Shown here one piece after another: positions 35,151-43,651 of a DNA stretch of 64,000 nt. The notes under the pieces were generated by a model, which saw nothing but the letters and a program-made list of their open reading frames with translations, was not told the origin of the DNA and searched no databases. The stretch's first letter is position 1. The number at the start of each line of letters is the position of its first letter. Both the position numbers and the translations under genes were made by a program. The stretch is from Halogranum rubrum (GTDB lineage Archaea; Halobacteriota; Halobacteria; Halobacteriales; Haloferacaceae): positions 335,228 to 399,227 of the forward strand of contig NZ_FOTC01000003.1 in the NCBI RefSeq assembly GCF_900114455.1, in the 5' to 3' direction.

Positions 35151-35382
35151 TCGAAAGCCCACGTGCTCTCGACTCGCGCGCCTCGCTGCGTTCCTCACCT
35201 CACCGGGTTCGGTTGCGGTACTTGTCTCCTCGTGCTTCGTCGAGAGCACGTCCCCTTTCAGTCCCACCCACAGCCACTCCCTCCCCAGCCGATTCCTTCG
35301 TTCTCTCGCTTCGCTCGGTCACTCAGTCATCCCTCGCATGAGTGATTCGCGCCGATACACGGCGCGAAGCCACGCGCCACGG
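35151..35382 (-). repeat. Structured dispersed element, copy 2
   Basis: A stretch of about 230 bases, read on the minus strand, matching 63299-63526. In order (minus strand) it has a 9-bp hairpin TTCGCGCCG-TGTAT-CGGCGCGAA and conserved blocks GCGAGGGATGACTGAGT and GGTGGGACTGAAAGGGGACG. A long-range 12-bp stem ACGTGCTCTCGA/TCGAGAGCACGT then closes a variable loop. It fills most of the 434-base gap between srp54 and the LysE gene, which holds no credible coding sequence. Stem bases that differ from the other copy do so in pairs. Confidence 0.8.
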
Positions 35383-35453
35383 TTGTAGGTCCCTCGAACC
35401 ATCGAACCGCTCGCTCCCCGACCTTTATCTCACAGAACGACTCACCTCTCTCT

Positions 35454-36071
35454 GTGCTCGGTATCGTCCCCGACCTTCAGACGCTCGCACTCTATCTGGG
35501 CGCCGCCATCGCGCTCATCCTCGCGCCTGGCCCAGACACGGTGTACGTCCTCACCCGCGGCGTACAGGACCGCACGGCGGGCCTCCAGTCGGCACTCGGC
35601 GTCAGTACGGGCGTACTCCTCCACACGCTCGCCGCGGCACTCGGACTCGCTGCCCTCCTCCGAGCGGCACCGACCGCCTACAGCCTCGTGAAGTACGTCG
35701 GCGCGGCCTATCTAGTCTACCTCGGCGTCCAAGCGATTCGTAGCGACGAGTTCGCACTCGACGACGAGACGGACCCGTCGAACAGCTACGTCCGCGGCGT
35801 CGCCGTCAACGCACTCAACCCGAAAGTCGCGCTGTTCTTCCTCGCCTTTCTGCCGCAGTTCGCCGGGAGTGGGCCGGATGCGACTGCCAGAATGGTGCTC
35901 CTCGGCGTCCTCTATGCCGTCGTCACGGCGTGTTACCTCTCGACCGTCGCCCTCGCGTCGAGTCGGGCGCGTCGCGTCGTCGCCACCGACGGCTTCCGGT
36001 CGAAACTCCAGTGGGGCGCAGGAACCGTGTTCGTCGCACTCGGCCTCTCCGTCGCCGTCGGCGGTCAGTAG
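35454..36071 (+). CDS. LysE/RhtB family amino-acid exporter
   Basis: A 205-residue membrane protein with six helices. The LysE signature is LALYLGAAIALILAPGPDTV and YVLTRGVQ, followed by GLQSALGVSTGVLLHTLAAA and LVKYVGAAYLVYLGVQAI. The second half has NPKVALFFLAFLPQF. Such proteins export amino acids such as threonine, homoserine or lysine. The start is a GTG (MLGIVPDLQ). It is divergent from srp54 and convergent with the proteasome-like gene. Confidence 0.9.
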   Translation: MLGIVPDLQTLALYLGAAIALILAPGPDTVYVLTRGVQDRTAGLQSALGVSTGVLLHTLAAALGLAALLRAAPTAYSLVKYVGAAYLVYLGVQAIRSDEFALDDETDPSNSYVRGVAVNALNPKVALFFLAFLPQFAGSGPDATARMVLLGVLYAVVTACYLSTVALASSRARRVVATDGFRSKLQWGAGTVFVALGLSVAVGGQ

Positions 36072-36072
36072 C

Positions 36073-36600
36073 TCACTCGTTCGCCAGTCGCCAGACGTCG
36101 ATCTCGTCTCCCGTCTTCGGGTCACGACTGGCGGTAGTGTCGAACGCCTCGCGGATACGTGACTCGGCGGTGTCGAGGTCCATCTCCTCGTCTTCGAGCG
36201 CACCGAGGAGCATCGATGCACCCGTTCCGCGAGCAATCGGCGAGTCGCCCAGCGTCCCGCCGTCGCTACCGATCATGCGAATTCGTGCGACGCCGTCCTC
36301 GTCGTGCCCGGCGACGACCGCTTCGACAGCTTCGTCTGCCGCAATCGACGAGACGCGCGTCGCCAGCGGGTCGATACCCATCTCACCGCGGTCGGTTCGA
36401 TACGACCGGACCTCCTGTTCGAACTGGCGGATGAACTCGTCGACGCCGCCCGCAGGACCGACACAGACTGCGCCCACCGCGTCGTCGACGACGACGAGTC
36501 GGTCTCGTGACGTACTCTCGACGCGCCCGTGTTGGACGAGCAGTCGGTCGACGGCGAGCAGTGCGCCATCCGTACATTCGATACCGACGATGGTGCTCAT
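36073..36600 (-). CDS. Proteasome beta-subunit-like Ntn-hydrolase paralogue
   Basis: A 175-residue protein starting MSTIVGIECTDGALLAVDRL, which aligns with mature 20S beta subunits without any propeptide. Taking Ser2 as position 1 (Met removed), Asp17 of the active site is kept (LLAVDR). The nucleophile Thr1 is Ser and Lys33 is Arg (TSRDRLVV). GTGASMLLGALED matches the conserved GxGs region. It is probably not a normal proteasome catalytic subunit; it could be a self-standing Ntn hydrolase or an inactive relative. The longer reading from 36669 is unsupported. Confidence 0.78.
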   Translation of the reverse strand: MSTIVGIECTDGALLAVDRLLVQHGRVESTSRDRLVVVDDAVGAVCVGPAGGVDEFIRQFEQEVRSYRTDRGEMGIDPLATRVSSIAADEAVEAVVAGHDEDGVARIRMIGSDGGTLGDSPIARGTGASMLLGALEDEEMDLDTAESRIREAFDTTASRDPKTGDEIDVWRLANE

Positions 36601-36728
36601 ACCCGGTTCGACGGACGGGGAGACAAAGAGTGCTGTTGCCGACGCGGACGGGACGGACGCGTCGCTCACGAGTCGAGGAGTGCAGTGAGGAGATGTGGGT
36701 GAGAGAGCGAAACCAGTGGGGTGGTGCG

Positions 36729-38144
36729 TTACTCCTCGTCGGCGAGGAGACTCGACACCAGTTCCTCTGGGTCGAACCGCTCCATGTCGTCGTAGCCCTG
36801 TCCCGTCCCGAGGAAGAGGATGGGCTTGCCGGTGACGTAGGCGATAGAGATGGCCGCCCCGCCCTGCGAGTCGGCGTCGGCCTTCGTCAGAATCGCCCCG
36901 TCGATTTCGGCCGCTTCGTCGAACTTCTTGGCGCGTTGGACCGCGTCCTGTCCGGCGACTGCCTCGTCGACGAAGAGGGTCATGTCCGGTTCGACGACGC
37001 GGTTGATCTTCTCCAACTGGGCCATCAGGTCGTTGCTGGTGTGCAACCGACCGGCCGTATCGCCGAGCACGACGTCGATGTCGTGGGCTTCGGCGTACTC
37101 GACGGCGTCGTAGATGACCGCCGCCGGGTCACCGCCCTGTTCGTGGGCGATGAGCTTCCGGTCTAAGTTCTCCGCGTGCTTGCGAATCTGCTCGTTCGCA
37201 CCGGCACGGTAGGTGTCGCCGTTGGCCATCACCGACGAGAGCCCCTGTTTCTCCAGATACTCCGTCATCTTGGCGATGGACGTCGTCTTGCCGACGCCGT
37301 TGACGCCGGTGAAGATGATGACGACCGGTTTGTCGGCCTGTCGGAGTCGCTCGTCGAAGTCGAACTGCCCGACACTGATGACGTCGAGCAGCGCGTCGTA
37401 GAGCGCCTCCTGAACGAGTTCCGCGGTCGTGTCGACCTGCTTGCGGGACTCGCCGATCATGCTGTCGCGGATGGTGTCGAGCATCCGCTCGGCGACGTTC
37501 ATCTCGACGTCGCTTTCGAGGAGCGCCATCTCGAGTGTCCACAGCGGGCCTTCGAGGTCTTCTTCCTCGATGATGATACGCCCGGTGGCCATCGACTTCA
37601 TCTGCTGCCACCGACTGGTCGAGGACTGTTTCTCGTCTGTCTCCCCGTCGTCCGAAGACGAGTGCCGACGGGCGAACTCCGGAATCTCGTTTTCCTCTTC
37701 GTCGTCCGCATCGGCCGACGTCTCGGACGGTTCGGACGCTTCGGAGTCGTCGAGTTCCTCGGGCGACGTGTCTTGGGCGGATGCCACAGCTTCGGCTGGT
37801 TCGGCCGCGGACTCCACGTCTCGCTCCTCGTCGACGAGCGTCTCGGTCGAGGCGGCGGCGTCGCTCTCGGCGCTGACGCCGTCTTCGACGTCGGCCGTGT
37901 CCGGTTCCGGTTCGGCCGTCGAATCGGCCTCCGATTCTGCAACCGGGTCGGCATCGACCGCGTCGGTGTCGGCGGCTGTGTCCGCAGAGTCGGTCTCGTC
38001 GACCGCCTCTCCAGTTTCAGCAGCGTCGACCGCATCGGCCTTTTTGGCTCTTTCAGCCTCTTCGGCCTCTTCGGCTTTCTCCTCTGCGGTCTCCTCGACG
38101 TCTTCGCGGAAACTATTGAGCTTCTTCTTCAGTCCGTCGAACAT
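36729..38144 (-). CDS. ftsY: Signal recognition particle receptor FtsY
   Basis: A 471-residue GTPase that receives the SRP-ribosome complex at the membrane. The first about 180 residues form a very acidic, Ala/Glu/Asp/Ser-rich A domain starting MFDGLKKKLNSFREDVEETA. The NG domain follows: IFTGVNGVGKTTSIAKMTEY (P-loop), VLGDTAGRLHTSNDLMAQLE and ILTKADADSQGGAAISIAYV, ending in DDMERFDPEELVSSLLADEE. It is the last gene of the L39e-L31e-aIF6-L18a-prefoldin-FtsY cluster. Confidence 0.96.
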   Translation of the reverse strand: MFDGLKKKLNSFREDVEETAEEKAEEAEEAERAKKADAVDAAETGEAVDETDSADTAADTDAVDADPVAESEADSTAEPEPDTADVEDGVSAESDAAASTETLVDEERDVESAAEPAEAVASAQDTSPEELDDSEASEPSETSADADDEEENEIPEFARRHSSSDDGETDEKQSSTSRWQQMKSMATGRIIIEEEDLEGPLWTLEMALLESDVEMNVAERMLDTIRDSMIGESRKQVDTTAELVQEALYDALLDVISVGQFDFDERLRQADKPVVIIFTGVNGVGKTTSIAKMTEYLEKQGLSSVMANGDTYRAGANEQIRKHAENLDRKLIAHEQGGDPAAVIYDAVEYAEAHDIDVVLGDTAGRLHTSNDLMAQLEKINRVVEPDMTLFVDEAVAGQDAVQRAKKFDEAAEIDGAILTKADADSQGGAAISIAYVTGKPILFLGTGQGYDDMERFDPEELVSSLLADEE

Positions 38145-38150
38145 CGGAGC

Positions 38151-38615
38151 TTACTCGTCGTCGCCTTCTTCCTGCATCTGCTGCATCTGCTGCATCTGCT
38201 GTTGCTGCATCTGCTGTTGCATCTGCTGGGCCTGCTGTTCGAGCTCTTGACTCTCCTCTTCGAGACCTTCGACCTCACCGCGGAGTTCGGCGATCTGCTC
38301 GTCGAGGTGGTCCTGTCGGCGGTGGAGCGATTCGATAGCGTCGCCCTGCTCTTGTTCGGCCGCGTAGCCGCCGCCGAGCGAGACGATGACTTCGTCGATG
38401 TTCTGCACGTCCGCGCGGAGGTACGCGCCGCCACCGAGCGGAACCTGCACCGTCGACCCGGTTTCGAGCGTCTCGATTGCTTCGACGGCCTCGTCGATTT
38501 CGCTCTTCTCGTTTTGCAGGTCCTGAATCTCGCCTTCGACCTCGTTGATCTCCTCGTCGAGTGCCTGCAGTTCCTGCGAGAGCTGCTGCATCTGCTGCTG
38601 ACCGCCACCCATCAT
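38151..38615 (-). CDS. pfdA: Prefoldin alpha subunit
   Basis: A 154-residue chaperone subunit. Two long coiled-coil arms (about 5-55 and 95-145) enclose the beta hairpins ([20 protein letters not shown], then [20 protein letters not shown]). The C-terminal coil ends in an unusual Gln/Met-rich run (QQMQQQ and QMQQM repeats). Prefoldin delivers unfolded proteins to the thermosome. Its ATGATG start overlaps the end of L18a. Confidence 0.94.
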   Translation of the reverse strand: MMGGGQQQMQQLSQELQALDEEINEVEGEIQDLQNEKSEIDEAVEAIETLETGSTVQVPLGGGAYLRADVQNIDEVIVSLGGGYAAEQEQGDAIESLHRRQDHLDEQIAELRGEVEGLEEESQELEQQAQQMQQQMQQQQMQQMQQMQEEGDDE

Positions 38616-38788
38616 GCTGCGGACACCTCCGAGACTTCGACGTGGGTGCGCTTGAGACCGTGCTCACTACCGAACTGCGAGAGCACGTGCTCGTTTGCGA
38701 CGTTTTCGTTTGCTGCTTCGACCTGTTTCGTGAAAGACTTCCAGCCATCACGGGACCGGAAGCGACCGCTCACAGTAAACTGACTCAT
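38612..38788 (-). CDS. rpl18a: 50S ribosomal protein L18Ae (LX)
   Basis: A 58-residue archaeal LX protein: [20 protein letters not shown], then [20 protein letters not shown] and [22 protein letters not shown] and the region around EHVLSQFGS are typical. The stop overlaps the prefoldin start. It lies in the same order (aIF6-L18a-prefoldin-FtsY) seen in many euryarchaea. Confidence 0.92.
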   Translation of the reverse strand: MSQFTVSGRFRSRDGWKSFTKQVEAANENVANEHVLSQFGSEHGLKRTHVEVSEVSAA

Positions 38789-38857
38789 AAAATGGGATGC
38801 GAGTGCGAGCGGGAAGTATCTTCCTACTCGGAGCTACTCTGTCCCTCAAAAGAGAGG

Positions 38858-39523
38858 TTAGTCGATGAAGTCGAGCGTGTCTTCGATGCGGCCGAGTTCG
38901 GGACCGGTCGTCTCCTCGCCGATGAGGTAGCCAGCGTCGTTGGCGACGAGTCCGGACCCGACGAGCGGCGCACCGTAGTTGACTGTCCCGATGTCCGCGT
39001 GCACGTCGAGATGTGCTTCGAGTGCTTCGAGTTCGGGTTCGCGGGACTTGGGGTGACAGAGGACGCCACGGTTGTTTGCGACGGCGGCGGTTCCAACAGT
39101 GCGGACACCGCCGAGATCACCGTGTTCGATGGGGACATCGAGCGCCTCCTTCACGGCGTCGACGGCGTCGTCACCGAGGTCCGGGTGGACCCACGCGCCG
39201 TAGTCGTTGGCGAGAACGACGTTACCAGCAGCGTTGACACGGCCGGGGAGGCCGACGACCGGGAGGCCAGTGGCGTCGGCGATGCGGTCCTTCTCGCGGT
39301 CGGTGGCGCGCCCGGAGACGAGAATTCCGTTCTCGTTCCCAGTCGCGAGTGCACCGACCGTACCGGAGCCGCCGACGTTCGTCTGGACGACCGGAACCTC
39401 GAACTCGGATTCGAGGTCAGCGACGAGCTCATCGCTCAAATCGGGGCGAACGAGGACGACGTCGTCGGTCGCACAGGTGAAGACACCGATGTACGACGAC
39501 CCAGCGAAAGAGGCGCGGAGCAC
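38858..39523 (-). CDS. eif6: Translation initiation factor 6 (aIF6)
   Basis: A 221-residue pentein-fold anti-association factor that binds the large subunit. It starts [20 protein letters not shown]. Repeated pentein modules are visible, each with an NxxG or N-D turn ([20 protein letters not shown], then [27 protein letters not shown] and [14 protein letters not shown]). It lies 2 bases after L31e on the same strand. Confidence 0.96.
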   Translation of the reverse strand: MLRASFAGSSYIGVFTCATDDVVLVRPDLSDELVADLESEFEVPVVQTNVGGSGTVGALATGNENGILVSGRATDREKDRIADATGLPVVGLPGRVNAAGNVVLANDYGAWVHPDLGDDAVDAVKEALDVPIEHGDLGGVRTVGTAAVANNRGVLCHPKSREPELEALEAHLDVHADIGTVNYGAPLVGSGLVANDAGYLIGEETTGPELGRIEDTLDFID

Positions 39524-39525
39524 CG

Positions 39526-39804
39526 TTATTCGGCCGTCTCAGCCTCGACGACCGCTTCGCCGTCCTCTTCGAAGCGTGCAGAGCGCACGCGAAGCTTGCT
39601 CGGCGGGCTCTGGCGACCTTTCGACCAGACGGCCTCGTTGATGCTGGGGTCGAGACGAACGTCGCGCTCGTCGACCTTGAAGTGCTTGGCGAGATGCTCG
39701 CGAACGAGCTTCATCGCGCGGTCTGCCTGTTTCTGCGACGGTGCGTTCTTCACACCACGGAGCGGAACGGTGACGACACGTTCCTCGAAGTCACTTGCAC
39801 TCAT
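39526..39804 (-). CDS. rpl31e: 50S ribosomal protein L31e
   Basis: A 92-residue protein: [20 protein letters not shown], then [20 protein letters not shown] and [20 protein letters not shown]. These are the L31e signatures. The C-terminus is acidic, as in haloarchaea. It follows L39e by 3 bases. Confidence 0.96.
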   Translation of the reverse strand: MSASDFEERVVTVPLRGVKNAPSQKQADRAMKLVREHLAKHFKVDERDVRLDPSINEAVWSKGRQSPPSKLRVRSARFEEDGEAVVEAETAE

Positions 39805-39807
39805 GGC

Positions 39808-39960
39808 TTACTCGTCCGTGTTGCTACGCCGCCAGTTACGACGCTTCGGGTTTCGCGTGACTTCCATGTCGGTCTTCATCATGACCCACGCGGGGACGCG
39901 ACTGTTCTGGCGCTCGAGCTTTGCCAGACGCTTCTTCTTGGCCTTCGATTTCTTACCCAT
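39808..39960 (-). CDS. rpl39e: 50S ribosomal protein L39e
   Basis: A 50-residue basic protein: [20 protein letters not shown], then [20 protein letters not shown] and [10 protein letters not shown]. It is a near-textbook archaeal L39e, which lines the peptide exit tunnel. It is the first gene of the operon and has a well-placed TATA box. Confidence 0.96.
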   Translation of the reverse strand: MGKKSKAKKKRLAKLERQNSRVPAWVMMKTDMEVTRNPKRRNWRRSNTDE

Positions 39961-39984
39961 AGTAGGACAGAGTTCCCTTGCGCG

Positions 39985-39992
39985 CCATAAAG
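39985..39992 (-). promoter_or_regulatory. TATA box of the L39e-FtsY operon
   Basis: On the minus strand this reads CTTTATGG, centred about 29 bases before the L39e ATG, in GC-rich surroundings. The spacing implies a nearly leaderless transcript for the ribosomal/aIF6/prefoldin/FtsY cluster. Confidence 0.55.
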
Positions 39993-40090
39993 AGTTGTTC
40001 CTTTCCCTCGCTCGGCGTCACAGGCCCACACACTGTGTACTGGCCACGATACGCGAATAGTCGGTGACGACAAGACGTGTCTGAAGAGCG

Positions 40091-40645
40091 TTAGAGACCG
40101 AACCGCGTCACCGTCTCGTACTTCGGCCCACTCGACGAGAGCGTACTCTCGGTCAACCGAACCTGTTCGACACGGAACCGACCGAGCGTCGGCGGGTCGT
40201 CTCGGACGACTCGCTGAACCATCTCCTTCCCGCGCGCGTCTTTCAGTCGTCCGAGCGTAACGTGCGGCGTAAAGTCGTGGTCCTCGGGGTCGAACCCGAT
40301 AGCCGTCGTCTCGCGCTCGATTGCCTCGTAGAGACGTGTCATCTCCGCGGTACCGTCGCCGACTCCCACCCAGACGACGCTGATGTAGTCCATGCTCGGA
40401 AACACGCCCAGACCAGCCACTTCCGCCTCGAACGGACCGACGTCGGCGTCGTCGACGGCCGTCTCGAGGGCATCTTCGATTTCAGGGATACGCCGCTCGT
40501 CAACGTCACCGAGAAACTTCAGCGTGACGTGGGCCTTCTCGGGGTCGACGAGCGTGAGTCCAGGTGTGTCCTGCAAGGGCGCTTGGACCTCGGCGACGGC
40601 GTCGGCGAGTGCGTCGGGGAGGTCGATGCTGACGAACAGACGCAT
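40091..40645 (-). CDS. thpR: RNA 2',3'-cyclic phosphodiesterase (2H family)
   Basis: A 184-residue 2H phosphoesterase. It starts MRLFVSIDLPDALADAVAEV and has both His-x-Thr-x motifs, KAHVTLKFLGDV and FTPHVTLGRLKDA. These enzymes open 2',3'-cyclic phosphate on RNA to 2'-phosphate and also ligate tRNA halves in vitro. It is divergent from the TPR gene. Confidence 0.93.
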   Translation of the reverse strand: MRLFVSIDLPDALADAVAEVQAPLQDTPGLTLVDPEKAHVTLKFLGDVDERRIPEIEDALETAVDDADVGPFEAEVAGLGVFPSMDYISVVWVGVGDGTAEMTRLYEAIERETTAIGFDPEDHDFTPHVTLGRLKDARGKEMVQRVVRDDPPTLGRFRVEQVRLTESTLSSSGPKYETVTRFGL

Positions 40646-40746
40646 GCTGGTGAGTAACGTGGGGAGTGAGCTAAATTCCTGTGGCGAACGGCCGGTGTGC
40701 GACCTGTGACGTAGGGCTTAACCACGGTGACCGCCAAAGCCGGGGC

Positions 40747-41487
40747 ATGAGCGACGACCGCGATAGACCGCACAAGTTCTCCGAGGGGCAGGGACTCGAC
40801 GAGGACTACGACGAGTTCACGCTCGACCCGCCGGAGCTCAAAATCGACCCGACGAAGGTCGACCCGGTCGACGACCACGTACTCGCAGACATCCTCGACG
40901 AACAGAACGTCAAGCGCGACGACGTCGACGTCCAGAGTCTCATCGACGTCGGTCTCTCCTACATGCAGATCAACCGCTTCGAGGAGGCCACGGAGGCCTT
41001 CGCCCGCGCCGCGCAGTTCGCCGAGGACGACTCTCTCGACGAACAGGAGGCGTGGGTGAACAAGGGCGCTGCACACGCTCAACTCGAAGAGTACGACGAG
41101 GCCATCGGTGCGTATCAGGAGGCACTCCGTATCGACGACGACTCCGAACACGCCGCCTCTGCCCACACCAACCTCGCGTACGCGTTGTGGGAGTGGGGCC
41201 ACACCGAGGACGCACTCGAACACGCCGAGCGCGCCGTCGAGGCTGACCCACGCTTCCCGCAGGCGTGGTTCAACCGTGGCTTCTTCCTCGCAGAGCGCGG
41301 CCTGCACGAGGAGGCCGTCAACGCCTACGACAACGCGCTCCGTCTAGGGATGCGCAACGTGAACATCCTCGAAGAGAAGGCACGCGCACTGGAAGAACTG
41401 GGTCGTGAGGAAGAAGCCGAAGAGATCGTCCAACAGGCAGAAGAGATGCGCGAAGAGGCCGAGCGCGAGATGGTCGAGGAGTACTAG
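40747..41487 (+). CDS. Tetratricopeptide-repeat protein
   Basis: A 246-residue acidic soluble protein, starting MSDDRDRPHKFSEGQGLDED. It contains at least four TPR units (for example IDVGLSYMQINRFEEATEAF, then AWVNKGAAHAQLEEYDEAIG, AHTNLAYALWEWGHTEDALE and AWFNRGFFLAERGLHEEAVN). TPRs scaffold protein complexes. The C-terminus is a charged helix. Its stop abuts the ATG of the DUF424 gene, so the two are cotranscribed. Confidence 0.9.
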   Translation: MSDDRDRPHKFSEGQGLDEDYDEFTLDPPELKIDPTKVDPVDDHVLADILDEQNVKRDDVDVQSLIDVGLSYMQINRFEEATEAFARAAQFAEDDSLDEQEAWVNKGAAHAQLEEYDEAIGAYQEALRIDDDSEHAASAHTNLAYALWEWGHTEDALEHAERAVEADPRFPQAWFNRGFFLAERGLHEEAVNAYDNALRLGMRNVNILEEKARALEELGREEEAEEIVQQAEEMREEAEREMVEEY

Positions 41488-41790
41488 ATGCTCCTCAGAG
41501 AGCGCGAGACGCCGGAGGGACTGCTCGTCTCCGTCTGCGACCCCGACTGTCTCGGCGAGACCTACGAGAGCGGCAAAGTGTCTCTGACCGTCACCGAGGA
41601 CTTCTACGGTGGCGACGAGGCCGAGGACGCAGACGAAGACGCCGTCGTCGACAGTCTCCACCGCGCGACCGTCGCCAACCTCGTCGGCGAGGAGACGGTG
41701 CGCGTCGCCATCGAGGCTGGCGTCGTCGACGAAGAGACCGTCCTCGAACTCGAAGGCACACTGCACGCGCAGTTACTCTGGTTGCGATAG
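41488..41790 (+). CDS. DUF424 family protein
   Basis: A 100-residue protein, MLLRERETPEGLLVSVCDPD, with CLGETYESGKVSLTVTEDFY and ATVANLVGEETVRVAIEAGV. This matches the archaeal DUF424 family (an alpha/beta fold of unknown function, often near translation factors). It begins on the base after the TPR gene stop. Confidence 0.88.
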   Translation: MLLRERETPEGLLVSVCDPDCLGETYESGKVSLTVTEDFYGGDEAEDADEDAVVDSLHRATVANLVGEETVRVAIEAGVVDEETVLELEGTLHAQLLWLR

Positions 41791-41819
41791 ACGAGCGAAA
41801 AGAGCGGTCGGCGCGCTTC

Positions 41820-42077
41820 TCACGCGACCGGACGGGTGGGTCGGACGGAACGTTTCTCACGAACGACGAGATACGCCACGAGCGTGAGCAGTCCCAGGAC
41901 GACGCCAGCGAGGAGGAGCGCGAAGGTCGCGAGCGCCCACGCGGGGGCGTACGAGATACCGTGCCGCGTCGCGTCGCGGTAGACCCAGTAGGCGACGATG
42001 AGGGGGACGAGGAGCAAGACCGGGAGGAGGATCAGTTCTATTCCGCCTGGAATGCCAACTTGTAGTGTAACGACCAT
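41820..42077 (-). CDS. Small two-helix membrane protein
   Basis: An 85-residue protein from MVVTLQVGIPGGIELILLPV. Two long hydrophobic segments (about 13-32 and 47-71) surround a loop with VYRDATRHGISYAPAWALAT, similar to haloarchaeal phospholipase-D-nuclease-like small membrane proteins. It ends in a basic tail. Function unknown. It lies between convergent DUF424 and divergent sufS. Confidence 0.75.
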   Translation of the reverse strand: MVVTLQVGIPGGIELILLPVLLLVPLIVAYWVYRDATRHGISYAPAWALATFALLLAGVVLGLLTLVAYLVVREKRSVRPTRPVA

Positions 42078-42224
42078 GGGAGTATACACGTCAGCCGAGG
42101 AGAAGAATACGCGCCCGACGTACCTCGTCCAGATTGATTTCGAGGGGCGAAAGTAACCGGATTCGGTTCACATCGCTTCACACGACCGAAGACGTGTTAT
42201 CCCCACAGTTCTTAGCCGATTCTA

Positions 42225-43502
42225 ATGAAAGCGCAGGAGTCGTACCCCATCGACGTTGCGGCTATCCGGGAGGATTTCCCCATCCTCGCGCGGAAGGTCG
42301 GCGGCGATGTGACGACGCCCGGTGAAGGCGAAGGCGACACGGAACCGTTAGTGTATCTGGACAACGCGGCGACGAGTCAGACGCCGAAACGGGTCGTCGA
42401 GAGCATCGTCGACTACTACTACGGCTACAACGCAAACGTCCACCGCGGCATCCACCAACTCAGCCAGGAGGCTTCCGTCGCCTACGAGGAGGCACACGAC
42501 CGCGTCGCCGACTTCATCGGTGCGGAGGGTCGCGAGGAGATCGTCTTCACGAAGAACACCACCGAGGCGATGAACCTCGTCGCCTACGCGTGGGGACTGA
42601 ACGAACTCGGCCCGGGTGACCGTGTCGTCCTGACGGAGATGGAACACCACGCCTCACTCGTCACCTGGCAGCAACTCGCCAAGAAGACCGGTGCCGAGGT
42701 GAAGTACATCCGCGTCGACGACGAGGGCCGTCTCGACATGGAGCACGCGAAGGAACTCATCGACGAGTCGACGAAGATGGTCTCCACAGTGCATGTCTCG
42801 AACACCCTCGGCACCATCAACCCTGTCGACGAACTGGCCGACATGGCCCACGAAGTGGGCGCGTACATCTTCGTCGACGGCGCGCAGTCGGTGCCCACAC
42901 GACCCGTCGACGTCGGCGACATCGACGCCGACTTCTTCGCCTTCTCGGGACACAAGATGCTCGGCCCGACGGGCATCGGCGTGCTCTACGGCAAAGAGGG
43001 GGTTCTGGAGGACATGGAACCCTACCTCTACGGCGGCGACATGATTCGGCGCGTCACCTACGAGGACGCGACGTGGGAGGACCTGCCGTGGAAGTTCGAG
43101 GCCGGGACGCCGAACATCGCGCAGGGAATCGGTCTCCACGCCGCCATCGACTATCTCGACGATATCGGGATGGAGAACGTCCAGCGACACGAGGAACTCT
43201 TGGCCGAGTACGCGTACGACCGCCTGAGCGAGTTCGACGACATCACCATCTACGGCCCGCCGGGTGACGACCGAGGCGGTCTCGTGGCGTTCAACCTCGA
43301 CAGCGTCCACGCCCACGACCTCTCCAGTATCCTCAACGACTACGCCGTCGCCATCCGCGCGGGCGACCACTGTACGCAACCGCTCCACGACAAACTCGGC
43401 GCGGCCGCCTCCGCGCGTGCGTCGTTCTACGTCTACAACACGCGTGAGGAAGTCGACGCGCTGGTCGAGGCAGTTGGACAAGCGCGAGAGCTATTTGCCT
43501 GA
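42225..43502 (+). CDS. sufS: Cysteine desulfurase SufS
   Basis: A 425-residue PLP enzyme that takes sulfur from cysteine for Fe-S cluster assembly. It has LVYLDNAATSQTPKRVVESI, then EMEHHASLVTWQQLA and FVDGAQSVPTRPVDVGD. The PLP Lys is in FAFSGHKMLGPTGIGVLYG, and the catalytic Cys in IRAGDHCTQPLHDKLG. It belongs to the SufS-type subgroup with HCTQP. The scaffold gene sufU lies 1.9 kb downstream on the same strand. Confidence 0.96.
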   Translation: MKAQESYPIDVAAIREDFPILARKVGGDVTTPGEGEGDTEPLVYLDNAATSQTPKRVVESIVDYYYGYNANVHRGIHQLSQEASVAYEEAHDRVADFIGAEGREEIVFTKNTTEAMNLVAYAWGLNELGPGDRVVLTEMEHHASLVTWQQLAKKTGAEVKYIRVDDEGRLDMEHAKELIDESTKMVSTVHVSNTLGTINPVDELADMAHEVGAYIFVDGAQSVPTRPVDVGDIDADFFAFSGHKMLGPTGIGVLYGKEGVLEDMEPYLYGGDMIRRVTYEDATWEDLPWKFEAGTPNIAQGIGLHAAIDYLDDIGMENVQRHEELLAEYAYDRLSEFDDITIYGPPGDDRGGLVAFNLDSVHAHDLSSILNDYAVAIRAGDHCTQPLHDKLGAAASARASFYVYNTREEVDALVEAVGQARELFA

Positions 43503-43651
43503 GACGGCATCGGCACGTGACCCGCTGTGGTCACGGACACGCTGCCGCGGAAGTGTTGTCCGCCTGAGACGGCACAGCACTCGCATCTCTCCGTGAATCT
43601 CTTCTACAGAAGTGCTGTTCACTCGAACGACGGCACCGTGTGACCCCGTGG
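43497..43651. terminator. Inverted-repeat cluster between convergent genes
   Basis: The spacer after sufS holds several hairpins: GTGACC/GGTCAC (43517-43534), ACAGCACT/AGTGCTGT (43574-43618), and another GTGACC/GGTCAC near 43640-43654. The 13-base GCCTGAGACGGCA occurs at 43497 (over the sufS stop) and again at 43562. It probably forms bidirectional 3' ends; the role is inferred. Confidence 0.45.

Noticed and set aside
37176..38783. A 535-codon plus-strand reading antisense to ftsY and prefoldin
   Set aside because: Antisense to unmistakable FtsY and prefoldin. The Leu/Phe/Gly/Val repeats are the complement of acidic codons.
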